From Paragonimus skrjabini miyazakii (taxonomy: Eukaryota > Platyhelminthes > Trematoda > Plagiorchiida > Troglotrematidae): 64,000 bases of DNA. This document shows, in pieces, positions 1-13,834 of the stretch (the stretch's first letter is position 1; each line of letters starts with the position of its first letter). The notes beneath the pieces are model-generated. The model saw only the letters and a list, made by a program, of their open reading frames with translations, did not search any database and had not been told where the DNA came from. The DNA lies in the NCBI GenBank assembly GCA_014338405.1, contig JTDE01000200.1:186001-250000 (forward strand), written 5' to 3'. The position numbers and the translations under genes are program-made.

Positions 1-1113
1 ATCGTTTACAACTTCTCCAGCGAACCGTAATTATTCACCTGAGTGTAGGACTATGTTTTGTTCATGTTCTAGTGCATATTCAGGTCATACTTGTGTTACT
101 TGTTAAAGATAAGCAATATTTAATCAAGTTGTGAATTTTTCTATCCCGAAGTTTGTTACAGTTTCAACGATAATGTATATATTTGATCTTATCTCTATCG
201 TGTGGTGTGTTTACCGCGACTCAGAAATGTCTGACCAGTCGCTTTCTGGCAACACGTTGACAATGTGAATCGTTGCGTAATGTGATTATTCAATTACTTG
301 TTAAACTGACTAATGCATTTATGTCTCTATCTAATACATGGATGAGTCCAGCAATAAGTCATAGCCGTTTGGGTGATAAAATTCTTAACCAAACACAACC
401 TTTCTTTAGGTTAAGTCCCGATTAAAAAGCTACCGGATTCTCAATATATCAATTTTGATAAGTTTATTAGTCTTTCTCGAAAATTAGAACAAAACTATTT
501 TTGATTAGATATGTTCCGTAGGATTACCTTCTATCAGTTGACTGGATATGACTCATCATCTACTTCCATTTTTTCATGTCTGGATAACAAGTTTTCCATT
601 TTCCATTGACTCTACGTCAGTTTCCGAGTACATTCAGATGGGTAATGGAAACGGAAATGTCGTACAACCAACCGGGTAGATTATAATGGCAAGTCACTCA
701 ACTGAGTTTAATCAACGAGCACGATTTAAACACAATAACCAAAACATTCTTACGTAACAAAACAGATAAATGTGATATAGACTGTACGTGTCCATTTTTT
801 CTGAACAAAAAAATTACTCCATATGTTGCAAGTGTTCCTTAATCTTACTAGTTTAAGAGGCTGATCATGATAGGTTACCAAGAAAAGTAAGGCTTCCTAT
901 GTGGTATCTCCGTTACCAGCATCCGATCAGTTTGGACCACTTGTCGGGTATAGTGTAATACCAGAGAAAGCCCCCAGAGAGATCTTACAGTGACAACTAG
1001 AATAACAAAGTGAATATAAGCACGTGCTATCCGAACATTATGAAGTACAGAAAGTGTACTTTACTCTTATCAAGATTGGCGAACTTATCATGTCTACTCA
1101 CAATATTTCTACA

Positions 1114-1120
<7 letters not shown>
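1..1120. other. Non-coding stretch, nothing recognised
   Basis: No reading frame with coding character, no RNA gene and no repeat matching another part of the window was found by eye. The sequence is AT-leaning single-copy-looking DNA that runs into a TA microsatellite. Confidence 0.4.
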
Positions 1121-1156
<36 letters not shown>

Positions 1157-1256
1157 NNNNNNNNNNNNNNNNNNNNNNNNNNNNNNNNNNNNNNNNNNNN
1201 NNNNNNNNNNNNNNNNNNNNNNNNNNNNNNNNNNNNNNNNNNNNNNNNNNNNNNNN

Positions 1257-1306
<50 letters not shown>
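1121..1306. repeat. (TA)n microsatellite split by an assembly gap
   Basis: Pure TA runs lie at 1121-1156 and 1257-1306 on either side of exactly 100 N (1157-1256). The round gap size suggests a placeholder of unknown length, so the true array is probably longer than shown. The reading frames across it are artefacts of the TA repeat. Confidence 0.95.
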
Positions 1307-1307
<1 letters not shown>

Positions 1308-2607
1308 CCTCCTAAAGCTAACTTAACGCTCGTTTTCCGATAAAGTTCGCCTATGAAAGTTAACATTCCGATCTGTTTTTTAGTCACCCCATTTTATGTA
1401 TTCAGAATCTCCGATCAACGTGAACGTGAAACTTACTGTCTTCGAAATTAGTTGTTTGTCGGTTGTCACTCATTTGTACACCCAAAGAATATAATGGGCC
1501 TAGACTAAACCTATGGGCTACGATCAATGTGCACTGTAGTCACAAGCGAGTAAGCACGTGTTGCATCTATACCTTTGTGCCAGGTCAGCTATGCCAATCC
1601 TATGTCCATCCACTGCTCACTCCGTTTCACCAGTTTCGTTGCACTGACGTCAGAGGGTTCTATGTACGCTTGCTGACGATCGATTCGAGAACACGCCATC
1701 GCACTTACACTACACAGCAAGTATAGTACAGTATATACATTGCTTTAGCAATCTGTGTGCACACATACAACAACGACATACGTGACCTACACACACCGAT
1801 TTAATCCGCTCAGTCCCAGCTGCAAAATGAACTGGACGCGAGCGAAAGTGTTTGGTCGATTATCAGTCGTACTACCCATTAACAGGAATACATTGGCATA
1901 CATAAACATCTTATGCATGGAGGTCCCGCAGATCGGTAAAAACGGACAGTTATAGCAGATTTCAATGACAAACAAACTGTCTCCGGGGTCGTGCGTCCGG
2001 TTTATCTGTATAAGTTCAGTACTCGAAGAGAACAATTCCTCGAGACACTAAGTGGGCAAAAAGAATAAATCACGTGACTGCCAAATAGGTTGATGGTTGT
2101 ACGCCTGTAGGATGCAGCTGAATTATCAGTCAATTTCCTTCGACGACTGTTTCGGATTACCATCGCCAAATGAATTTCTGGTCTACATGACTTGGGTTGA
2201 CTTGTCAACCTCTGACCTATGTCCCCCCCTATCCACTATCGCATTGACCTATATGTATTAAACTAAGACAAGGGGTTCAGTTGCACAGTTTGTACAGAAG
2301 TAATCAGATTGAACTTATGTAATATTCTTGTGGATCAACAGCTCAAATGGGACTATGTTTGCCAGTAAGGAATTGAGCTGTGTGTGAAGCTTGTTCCCTT
2401 TAACTAGACGGGTACATCTCTTTTGACCCACCACGCCCACTTTTTCACTTGATTTCGTTGGGGGTTCCTATTTGCAACCAACTTGTGGAAAGATAAGATG
2501 AATTCATATGCAGTCAGACAAATCCGAACTTGTATCTTGGCCGAATCAAACCACAACGTAACTGAAGGGACCGAAATGCATATAGCCTGTTCTATTTACT
2601 TTCACAG
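1307..2607. other. Non-coding stretch, nothing recognised
   Basis: Short open frames occur on both strands, but none shows family-like motifs or paired splice sites. No repeat shared with the rest of the window was noticed. Confidence 0.35.
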
Positions 2608-2691
2608 ATATGATAGCAAAGAGGCGATGGTGAACGCACTTGACGAACATAGCAGTGGAGAACACGATTTTAATAGGGTTCTTGCAATCAG
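2608..2691 (+). CDS. Possible 84-nt internal exon, unknown protein
   Basis: The stretch is preceded by a pyrimidine-rich acceptor (tctatttactttcacag) and ends at AG|GTCAGT, a fair donor. It is open in one frame and encodes about 28 residues including YDSKEAMVNALDEH and GEHDFNRVLAIR, charged and not low complexity. Its length is a multiple of three. I do not recognise the family and see no partner exon nearby, so this rests only on the splice-site pair and composition. It could equally be a chance match. Confidence 0.2.
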
Positions 2692-5600
2692 GTCAGTGTA
2701 TGCAATATGTACTGTTAAAATTACACATCAGTCTGTAGTGCGCTTGTCTAGAAGTTTAGTCGAAGGTCGACTTTATACTTAACTAAAGTTGTTACAATAT
2801 AGTAGCCTTTATAATTGGCGGCCAACTGTTTACGCCTATTAGTCTATAAGTAGATGACGAACTAAGCGGATCACTTCTTCGTCTTGTCACCACTACAGTG
2901 TCCGTTTCTCCGATCAAAGATTGCGTTTTGCCGTGTTCATTTGCCCACCAGAAATATAGATAATTTTCCTTCCTGACGTTGACAAAAATGAGCACCTATG
3001 TTTGTGGACATGACACTTCGATGGCCATATCCGATTGGAGCTAATTTAACTAATGTTTTAACTTTAGTTAATTATAACTGTAATGCTACCATCATACATT
3101 ATTCAAATGTTGGCATTCATAGGAGAAACCTTGGGGCGACGACTTAATCCTCAACAGAACGAATCGGTAGTTTCATTGGGATGGGTCCTTGAATCACTTC
3201 AAGTGTGTCGTTGATTAGTTCATCATTTTCCCGTTAAACCTTTTTTCGTCTAGTGGCTCCTAATAGCACTCACTAAGCTGGGTAAAGACAAGACAATGAC
3301 TGATGTGCCTGTCCGAATTTCATTCAATCGAAGCTGCGTTGGTCGTACACACTGTTATTTCAGTGTCACTGAAATTGAGTATTTATGTGCAGGCGTTGCT
3401 TAAGCTAAGAATGATAACCAAGCAAGGTGGTTGCTGTCAGTGTAGTTATGTATCTACGTTACAGAACCGAATGTACCAAGTGTGGGTATCTTATAAAAAC
3501 CGTAGATTATTGCTTTCGTATCACGTCAACTGAAAGTTTCCGCTGTATGAAATAATGCTAACTGAGGAAGTTAACCGCATACGATACGCGATGCGTTTTT
3601 AGGCTATAGCCATCGGTTGATTCTTGCTAGTTTAACATCCTAGTCGAACAATCTATGAGTGGTTTTTAATCGAACTCTATTTCTTGACGTATCACTAAAT
3701 CCGGAAATGCTCACCATGCATACATGGTGATGCATATCATGGAATCACGTACAGATTACGAACCGTATGACCCACAATGACTTTGGTCACAAAAGCGCAT
3801 AGATAAAATAACGCCCAATGTGGTTTGTCGTTCACTGTTTGAAAGTAACTACAAGGGATTATTGTTCTGCGTCCCTGGATTCTTTGTGTAAGTTAACACT
3901 AACTTTACCTCAGGTAACTTTGATTTCATTCTAACTATCTGATGGAAAACCAAGACAATTGTGGAGCGTATGGAATAGAACGAATCGAATGAAACCTATT
4001 CATTCCTTCGTTAGTGTGGGATAGCATTGGTGACTCATAGTAGCACGCTTAAGACAAAGCCAGGTAATATTCTGGTAAATTCTTTGGACACAGAAATCTA
4101 CTGTTTATCACCCATATCCGTTGTAAAAAGGGTGTTTGAATATAAATCAACGGTCTAGTATCTGAAATGTATTTGTGTGTGCACTATGGTTCACAGCCTC
4201 GAAATGATGATATCATCAGATTTACTGGATGCACCTTTATTCTGACCGTCAGTTAGCTCGCATCAAGCAGACTACTAATGTGAGCAACTTGACCGTTCTT
4301 CTACAAGCAGTGAAAGTTGCAGACCCTGAGTAAAACGTTTGTAAGATCGTGCCTTATTGAATTCGACGAACGACTATTGGGGTAAGCATTTGGATATCCA
4401 GGCGGTTAACTGATCACAGGCTCTGGTAGTCCGAAACATTGTACCAGTTGATGTCAGACGAATCCACCCGTCAGGTTGGTGACGGCATGAACATCCACAT
4501 AACAGTTTGATATATCATAGTGCATCACCGTCAACGCGATGCAAACTGGTTGATTCTTCCGGACATGCCCCCCATTGATTCTACTCTTTGTAAATTGTTA
4601 ATTACACTTCCGTGGGGGCAAAAGCAACCTTAGACGAGGTTGTGGAATGGAAAGATATGCATATGAACAGAATCATCGGGTCACTATCGCAGTCAGTAAC
4701 CTATTGAGTATAACGTTTGTCCCATATGACCCTTTCACTATGATCACATGTGGATGTGTCAGGATAGATCACAACTGCCATGAGATCTCTCACTCAACAC
4801 TCACAACGTCAGTGCCAGCATATATCCCCGATGGGGCGGAACCATCTGACCTACACCTTTTATTCACATCCTTGTGGTCAGGTAAACAAAAGTGCCCTGC
4901 CGGTTTAATGAACGCTACACCAACTTTATCGGTCTTCTCTGCTGTCTCGAGCATTTGTGTCATCTGTCAGATCAGAATTCTAGTTTTCACAGTCACACGC
5001 ATGCACACAAATGCGTGCACACATTGTGCACCTTCATTCGACCCCCATTCGGCACAGTGTGTATGCTGTTGTTTATATGATCCTTGTCAGATTGTGTGGC
5101 GAATTGTGATACCCTTGGGCGTCCATCCTTGAGGCCACACAGACACTTCCACATCTTCCTGCATCAGAGTGGTAAAACGTGTATATTATACGTGGGGGGC
5201 ACACACGCAGTTTCTCGACTGAGTCGTCTGATCGGCCGACACACTGACCACATTCAATTATTAACGTTCCCAGTCTACTACCAAGGTCAAGCTGTGTGGA
5301 GTGAGGTCAAATCTTAATGTGGGATTTTGCACTTACCTGTTCAGATCCGTCTAATGCCGCTGTCCGCCCACGCCCACACCAGCCGCTTTCCAACGGAAAA
5401 ACGTCACCATTGTCATCCCCTAGCTATCGGCACAATACGTAGATCTCAATTCATCAAGTTTATATTAAGTCGGTCGAGGATATGAATCAGGCGTGCATAG
5501 CATGCGAACTTGGAAGTTGGTTGTGAATTTTGATATGATATAGTGTTTGAGGTTAGGCGAATACGATTTCAGACCTCACTTAAGCGACTGATTTATCACT

Positions 5601-7100
5601 GAAGCATTCGCCTATTCGATATACAATACACTTACATACAGGATGCATACACAGAGAGCTTTTAGCGATTCGTGCCAGGGAAGAATTGGTTATTATTATG
5701 CACTGTTGACCATCAACAAATAGCTCATCTAAGATTTCACGATAGTTGGAAAATAATGAATAGGCTGAATGGATTGAATTCCCCTACTAAGAAAGTTATC
5801 ATGAATTTCGAATGAAGAATGCTTCTTATCTCCTATGGACTTCTCGTTTATCGCCGTTACGAATTCATTTCTTTATGGAGACCTTCTGTTAGAACAGTCG
5901 GACCTGACAACTTCTCAGCAGTAGTTCCTAATGAGTGTACACCATTTTATATGTTTCATCAGCTGAGTTATACACCTGGTAAGATTACTGACTACTTAAT
6001 AACGGCACACATTATGCCAACCCTTCAATAGGAGTGGATAAGTCTCACTCTACTGTGCTCATCTCTACAGCGCTAAAATTAAGTCTTGCTTGAATGGAGG
6101 CTCAAGTGAACATCACAGATTTTAATCAGTCTGCTTATTATTGCCTACGTTCAATCCTCTATGCTTTCGCTAGTCTGAGTAGTTCTATTCTGTTATCATT
6201 CGGTGAAATATCCAGAGCTGCTCGCATGCATATTTAGATTACGGTGCTGTAGCCGATGATTTAAGCCAGTAGATGTCATCTTACATTATCAACGTAGCCG
6301 ACATTGTTGGTTCTTCAACCGACTACCTTTTAGTCAGTCATTTTAGTAGATTTAGTGATTATGTCTCATTATCACTTATTAGTGGCTCTAGTGTTCTACA
6401 GAGTTCAATCTATTCCCTGTTCTCACTTCCATACCATTTCATAATCACACTTTTGTAATCAACTATACAAATGATGTAGTGTTATACAACAAACTTTCAA
6501 ACCGAATTATTACTCCGGTCAGATTTTCGTAGTGTATTTTCTAACACATGTGATAATATTTTGTTATCTTAACTTCTTCCGGTAAATAACTAGAAATTAT
6601 TTAGAATGATAACATGACATGGCCAATTCATTCCACTAGTATTTGCATCAAAGTCTGAAAATGTTCCCTTTTTTATCCAACGTTCCACATCACTTAATAG
6701 GTATATTTTTCACAATGTGCATGTTTCCCAACTGTTCACCAGTTGTTTCCCAAATTTTGTTATCAAAAGGTATAAGTTCTTCTAGTAAATCCTTAGGACT
6801 CTATAACCAACTAGTGGTTTTTCTTAAAAATTACTTATTCATTTTGTTGTTTCTCATCATTTCACAATATACAAACATTTTTCAACAAAAAGCTGACTTG
6901 ACACAACTCATCTGCTTTATTCGAATCTTTCCAAATGTATTTTAACGTATTTTACTATATGCCAAAACAAGCAATTATTTACATCTGTCTGGTCTTACTC
7001 TTCTTTTTGGATTCGACTTCGACACAAACTCAGCTTTCTTGTTATAGAGTTTGAGCTCACAGAATGAATCCAAATTTCTTCTCAACTAAATCGTTTATAT
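2692..7100. other. Long non-coding stretch
   Basis: The longest frame here (4647-5132, 161 codons, plus strand) is rich in Cys, His and Thr from CA-rich DNA and has no recognisable domain, so I do not call it. A small hairpin with TCACCAT/ATGGTGA arms lies near 3709-3730. Nothing else was recognised. Confidence 0.35.
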
Positions 7101-7484
7101 AGATTGAACATCACCCACAATTTATCGCAGCTGTCGCATTCCCATAGACTATCTAGTCGGCCCCTTTCGAACAGAGGAAGCACTAGACTCGAGTTTCCCT
7201 CTCATTAGAGCTCGTCAGTAGTGCACATCCTCGCCAGTGCCGGGACTAGAACCACGGACACGCTGTTCATGAGGCAACGGTGTTTACCACTGCACCGCTG
7301 AACTCACGTTAGGCACGACCGAATTATCATATGTGAACGTTCAACCCCTTTCGCTCGTGAGTAATGATCAGGTTGCCTGATCGTCTCGAAAGGAGGCACA
7401 GTAACTGTTCTGTTAACTCCAATAGATAACCCCTCGACTAGGACTTCTCTCCAAGTTGAAATCCCCTACTACTCATCAGTAAAT
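7101..7484 (-). repeat. Dispersed tRNA-like element, copy A (most complete)
   Basis: Read on the minus strand this ~385-bp unit contains a tRNA-like stretch with a GTGCAGTGGTAAAC A-box-like block and a GGTTCTAGTCCC B-box-like block, then a conserved 3' part with ACTACTGACGAGCTC and GTTCGAAAGGGGCC. Related copies or pieces lie at 15570, 23008, 29299, 48240 and 61095. Its 5' end carries ACTGATGAGTAGTAGG, which also occurs inverted at the 3' end of copy B. It is non-coding and probably a SINE-like or composite element mobilised in trans. Confidence 0.75.
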
Positions 7485-10400
7485 CGGTTATGCCATTTCA
7501 CGAAATTTTCCATAAGTTTACGTATGACTATAATCACAGGGTGGATCAAGAACATCGATTCATCTGTGGTTTACTTGTTGAAGATGTGAAACTTTACCTC
7601 ATAAGTAGGGTAAATTGTAGTATCAACTTGATTTGAGATGCTGGTCTCTTTTTTTAAGATTTTTCCAAATTCACTAGTTGGTATATTGAAATGTACTCCT
7701 CCTCATAAAAACTCCTGGATGTTTTCGTTACATGTGTAGCTCAGGTCCTGAGTTTTCATTCAAATTATTTCAGAACGTTCACTGTGAATGTACTGAGTAG
7801 ATTTGTTAGCTTTAAATGAGCCAAACTAATACTCTAAGGAAGTTGAGCATAGCTAAACAATCTTTCCTCTGTTTAAAGTAATCGTCCTTTCTATGACTGG
7901 TATACGATCAAGTAAAGTACAGCACACTGTTACCCGTTATCGACCACGTCGATTGTATGTATAGATGTGTGTGTTCACATTGGATAAGATAGTGCATCTG
8001 GACTAGGTTGGTCATTGTGGTTAGTGAGTACACATTTATCATAGTACATGAACATCTGCTTCACATGAACCATAACCATCTAACTGGATAAATGATAGAA
8101 AACCTCTTATTTTGATCGTTTGACTTATCCACACGAGCAACCTTACACCAAGCAGGTTTGCTCCAGGCGTGAAAACAATCTGGCATATGTCTATACCAGT
8201 ATTTAGGGGTGGTTGCTGAGAAAGTATTACAATAATGAGTGTGCAACGTACACGAAAAAATAGCCAGTCACCAAAATAAATCAATATTTTGTTGGAGCGG
8301 GAACAGTAGGACATTTCGTTTCCATCTTAAATCGGAGTATGACTTATCTAAATCTACTGTTTTGCTTGAGATAAACATTATACACTGATTAGTGTGTTTT
8401 TAGGTAAGCTTACTTCCTATGTTGGCACACTTTTGTATTGTTTGGGTTTTTCATGTACAACTCGGATGATCTATGTGAATCCGGTTTGCACCGTACGAGC
8501 TTCGTCGTCTCATTCTGATTACACTAAAGTGTACAATCAGTGTTCATGTTTAGGACTGAGACTGTTCACATACAATCCCACAATCCAATCGGTCCGTCGA
8601 AAGCTCCGTCTATGCTTGATACAATCAAAGACGTGGGGATGGGAATGAGAACACTGCTGTTCCGGCTGATAGCCGTAAAGTCTGCTACCATGACAATGCC
8701 GCCTACGGCTTCCGGTTCTTGTATGCTCATAAAATCAAGCCACTCGGTTGTTCAGACCACTAATCAGAACACGAGTGAGATGCAAAGATAGTAAGCAGGT
8801 GAATCTTAGCTGGCTACTCAAACCTATCCACCCTGCTGTATTCCGAAATATGACAGACTGACACTAGATCTTATATGAGGTATAAACGCACACACATATA
8901 CACACACACTACAGTGGTACCAAGTGATGCTCAGAATAGCCCGGTTATGATTGACAAAGCGAAATTGGGCCATCCGCCATACAACTCGCTCGGTTCTTTC
9001 TATCCACTCTCCTAATTCTCACTCGCCCGTTTCTTCACCCATCCGTCAAATCTTCAGCTTCATGAATTTACGACAAAGCCGGTCTGAACTTGAACGTTGT
9101 CGGCCCTCGATAGGGCTTGTTCTGTTCAAATGCAACTAGCAAGGGTTAATGTTGGGACTAGTTTACGAGTGGTTGATATTTTGCTCGTCCACTTCGCCTA
9201 CTAGCTGGGAGCTCAAAATCGGGTTAAAATTCTCTTGATCTCCAAATCTGATTTTTAGCGCGTTCTCTCAGATCGAAAGTGTTTTTGAGCGTCTCGCATA
9301 TCAAAGAATCAATCACTGTCCGGCGTATGAGCACCAGTGCATGTGCATAACTGTACTGACAACATTCGTTCACTTCAATCGATCCGAACCTTACCATCGT
9401 CAATAGTTTCACGTATACGAACCACCGTATATACACGCGCATGTGCTCCCTTTTCTGTACAGCAGGTGTGCAATGTATTCACTGAGGCACTTACATACAA
9501 TACACGCACACACACCGGCGTTGGAGACGAAATGCCCTTAAGTCCGATCGAACTTTACCGTACGCGGCACTGTCATCGCCTACTCACAACACCCCTGCAG
9601 CCTGGAGAGAATGAAACGGCCGTTAGACCCAGTCAAACTACATAGAGCGTTCTTGCTTCCGCCGTTGCTGTTGCTGCTGCTCTTACGACTGTTGCCTTGG
9701 CTACCTTAGTTACTATGACTACAAAAACATAGTCCAAGCGTACGTTCAGTAGAGAGAGGCGATGATTCTGATCCACGGCAGAAATGAAAAATTATTTGAG
9801 AAGGCCTTTGATACATATGTGCACACGATGTGCCAGATACCGCATATGGTCTTGACCTGATGTTCAACACAGCTTGTCTAATGGGAATTAGTTCTATTAA
9901 CAGACAATTGAATTAATTGTCCTTGAGTTAGCCTTGCTGACAGCGTATGAGCAACCGAATACACTAGGCGAGTTAACGGGAATGAATGTAGCTTATTTTC
10001 AAGCCATACTCAAACACATTTCGGATATTGTTAACCGTTAGTAGTGCGACTAAGCTTTCGGAAGAGGCTTCCACGCCAATGGGACTATGGAATGTAATGA
10101 TGTGTGAACTAAAATGAAAATAACCTACAACTCATCTCATCCCGTAGTCATGTTCGGATGAAAGCCTCTTTCGAAAGTTGAGCCGAACTACTAACCACAA
10201 CAGTATCTGGAATTTGTACGACTATAGCTTGAAAATAAATGAGATTCATGCCGATTTAATCACATAACGCATTCGGTGATAATTATCAATTTTTTAGAGG
10301 TAGTAGTTCGAATTTTACGAAAGCCGTCATGATCCAGCTGTCTGCAAGCAGTTACTAGAAAAGCTCACTGCACACCACACCGCCAGTGGTCCATTACGTT

Positions 10401-12127
10401 CAGCAGAATAACCATATAAGTTTTGGTCGGAACTTTCATCTCTCTTGAAAGCAAGCTCGTATGCATTTCTGTTAGAAGGCATAACCTTGTCGAATAAGCC
10501 AAACAAGCGAAGTATCTATAGTAAAAGACGGATGAACGTAAACAATGAATGTGTTTAATTCGTGTATTTACATAAACAACCAAACGTCTGGTTCAAAACT
10601 GTGTTCATCAGTTGCACCCGTGCTCATATACATCTCGCACTTCGTTTCGAGCCAAAGGCTTCCGTAATCAAAATTCAAAATTTTGAATTAGCGCGTCCTC
10701 GAATATGAGAAACCGATTAACAATTCGATTCATATGACATCGTGGGAGATCAGGTTTGAAATAGCAAACTGCTTGTGAGTTTGTACATGGCTTTGCCAAA
10801 TGTGGAATGACCTTGGCTTGTCTTGATGTATGTTCCGGCTCCAGTCTATCAGAAACGTGAATGGTTACATGCATTCAGCTTGACCAAATAAGTCCTAGTT
10901 TAGAAATGGAAGGGACTGACAACTTTTCAAATGATCGCCTTAACCTGTTCTCTGATCTGTCTTACCAGTTATGCTGTAGTAAGCATTATCAGCAAGGATC
11001 AGGTGGAACTGTTCAAATGTATGGTTCTAACGTAACTGAAAAACAATTTTCTTGACTTTGTCTGTTGATCGTATAAACTTGCCAGCATCTAAGATAAGTC
11101 TTAATACTCTTTAGTGATTACCAGTTGTGGTGTATATAAAAATCTTCATGGTCGACAGATCCAAGGCTACTGGGGAAATGCCTCACTTCCGGCTTTCGAT
11201 GTATTGTTCACCTAATTCAACTGTGGACACATTATGTTCCTAATTTACTGGTTATGACTTAGCTGTCTACATGTATGAAAACGTGAGCATACCACAGACA
11301 CCATTAAAAAGTATCTGACGATAGTGTTTGATGGGTATCCATCTCACAGATATATTTCAATTTGTTCATTCTGAGATCCTGGCATTATCCGCTATTCTTG
11401 GTTGACTTCCAAACGTGGTGTTGTCAGAACTTGCGAAATCCACTTCATAGGCTAGATCAGATTGCATTTTCTTTCGCTTCAAACACGCCATTTTTAATGA
11501 CTGTATGTTGATGTATTACTTAACAGTGCGCCGCTGTTACACTGATAGAACTTCTATAATAATGCGATTATTCTTGCAGTTTATGTAGGGAGATTGAAAC
11601 AAGAAAACCCGGGTCGGTAGAATAAGCTACATCACATGCATATATAGTTCTTCATGTATTTTGTGTTCACGAATGAACATGCACCTAATTACACGTGGTC
11701 GATGATTCGGGTCAACCGCGTCCGTTAGGTGTTCTTGTTGAGAATAGTGTGTGCCCCTCCGTTCTGTAAGTTATGCTCAACATTTCACAGTAGTTTGCAT
11801 ACATAGATCGACATTCATGTGTGCGTGTGCTGCCCGTCGAAAGCCTGGTGTTCACCTGATGCCCTTGTTTGATCGCTTCTGTCGAATCGACCCACCTGAG
11901 CTATTCGTTTCTACTTGTCTCACGTACACACACATAAACACAAACACACGAGCGTGTGTTTGCCAAAACGTTGTTTCGCTCGATCACCGTTGCGAGAGAG
12001 AGAGAGAGAGTCAATGAACTCTATAGATCTTTTCTTCTCCTAACCTGTTTGGACTACCAAACCTAAACGAACAAAAGGTTTCATACACTACCTTTACAAT
12101 GGTTATGTTGTCCCATTTTATTCACAG
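7485..12127. other. Region upstream of the hAT-derived gene
   Basis: No exon can be called with confidence. A plus-strand frame at 8540-8791 reads somewhat like protein (GPSKAPSMLDTIKDVG) but lacks convincing paired splice sites. Because the first firm exon of the downstream gene opens at an acceptor, its promoter, first exon or a BED zinc finger may lie in or before this stretch. I searched for a Cys-x2-Cys ... His-x3-5-His BED pattern by eye and did not find one. An 18-bp palindrome (AATTCAAAATTTTGAATT) sits near 10673, and a GA repeat at 11992-12010. Confidence 0.35.
11992..12010. repeat. (GA)n microsatellite
   Basis: A short uninterrupted GA run lies about 120 bp before the first visible exon of the hAT-derived gene. 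Confidence 0.85.
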
Positions 12128-13834
12128 TGGGTATGCTATCCTGGTCTCATCGAAACTCGGACACTGATCAATCAAATGCTGCTCTCAACTGAAGCACTAA
12201 CGGGTGTAAAAGATATTGCTTTTCTGCCATCCAATGATTCGCGTTTGGAAAACGGAGTCCCACCTAACTGTGCAAATGTAATTAGAACAGCTGGAACGAA
12301 CCGTACAGAACAACCGGTGGATGGTTCTCTCTCGGCTATGGCAAGCAAAATGTTTACTTCCTCAGCGTTTGGTGGGAGATCGTTGCCGAATCATTTCCCA
12401 CCCACTGTGACTGGTCCGATGTCTCACGAACTCTCCCCGTCTTCCAGTTCCGGACTGGGAGTTAGCGTGAGCAGTCCATTGGAGACACCCACTACAACTG
12501 TTTCACCAACTAATTCTACGGATAATCGTAGCGTCACATCACCGACCAACCAGTCGCATTGGTCAGGTGGCCAACTTTTGGGATCACAGAATACTAAAAT
12601 GCAAGTGTCACGAACCCGGGAGTGTGGGCAATCTCTGAATTTATCTCTGTCCAATGGACATGCTGTGACAAGTGGTGATACTGGTGTTCCTTCTCTAAAC
12701 GCTTCACCATTGGCTGCCAATGGGCATGGACTGATTTCCAGCCCGGTACCTAGTGTAAATTCGGGAGTTATGATCGCACAAAATGGTGAACTGGAATCCA
12801 AGTGGAACCCTCTGAATATACTAGGACGAGATGGAACAGTCAATTTGGTACCTGGCCTTCCATCCTCTCTCCAAGTGACCATGGCAAATAATTCATCGCA
12901 TGCGAACGACTTGAGTTCAACTTTTGGTAACTTGATCAATATATTTCCGTCATTAGCTACCGGAATAAATGGTGCTCACTATCCTGCAGTGGACCAGTTT
13001 CCTCTCGTTCAACCGACATCATCACCCGGACTAGCACAGCAAGCCCCACCACAACAACAACAATGGCTAACAGCAAACGCATGGCAGCTACTAAACAATC
13101 CTGCTAGTCTTGCCGATCCAACCACAGTGCTCAATTTTCTCACCAATTCAATGGCACATCTCCCGCCTACGTCCAATAAAACCACTTATAACACATTGAC
13201 TGCGGACGGAGTCGAGACGACACAAGGAAGACCCAATTTCTCCTTCCCCGTCGGGTCACTATTGGACCCTTCCCATACAGGATCGTTGAATAAATCCAAC
13301 TCTGGTGAATTGATCACGTGGCTCCCACAATCAGCACACGTCAAACCTACGAACGAGATAGTTACCATTTCATCTGTGCCTTCTGTGTTAACGTATACGG
13401 ATCCATTGTCATTGTCGGTTGCAACTCGAGCCACAATGCAGACACAATCGCATCAGCCGCCCGCACACCACAGATGCTCACAGGAGTTGGAAAAACGGAT
13501 TCTTCATAGTACCGCGCACAGCAATGATACGTTGATGAGGGCGGACAGTCAAGCAGCACGATCGTCACAGTCGTCTACGAGAACTGGTTCGCCTGTGTCA
13601 ATACCATCTCCAGAGCAAGCGAACCACATGAATTCATTAGATCTTTCGAAAACAAGAGCGAACGACCTGACGAACTCATCAGCGTTCTCTTATGCTCCTT
13701 CTGTCGGCGATAAAGCGGGTACAATTTCAGTGAATGACAGATTGTCTCATCATCCGGACGAGAACATTCAAATGACGGCTTCGACCAAACGCAAAAGAGC
13801 CCGACCTGTCTATATCTCTCCAGAATGTGATTCG
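12128..13834 (+). CDS. hAT-derived gene, exon 1 of those visible: disordered N-terminal region
   Basis: The exon opens after the acceptor TCCCATTTTATTCACAG and ends TCG|GTAAGT. The frame is open from the acceptor; the first ATG is at 12176 (codon 17), and the frame stays open upstream to a stop at 12041, so either 12176 is the start or the frame comes from an earlier exon. The product is rich in Ser, Thr, Asn and Pro, with a short Gln run near residue 310 and a basic cluster KRKRARP at 554-560. No folded domain was recognised. Such regions are often transcription-factor-like linkers or activation segments, but that is inference. Confidence 0.85.

Noticed and set aside
4647..5132. 161-codon plus-strand frame
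   Set aside because: Composition follows CA-rich DNA, with no domain, no convincing splice context and no internal order; most likely chance.
8540..8791. Possible upstream exon of the hAT-derived gene
   Set aside because: Open frame only; no good acceptor/donor pair and no BED finger residues.
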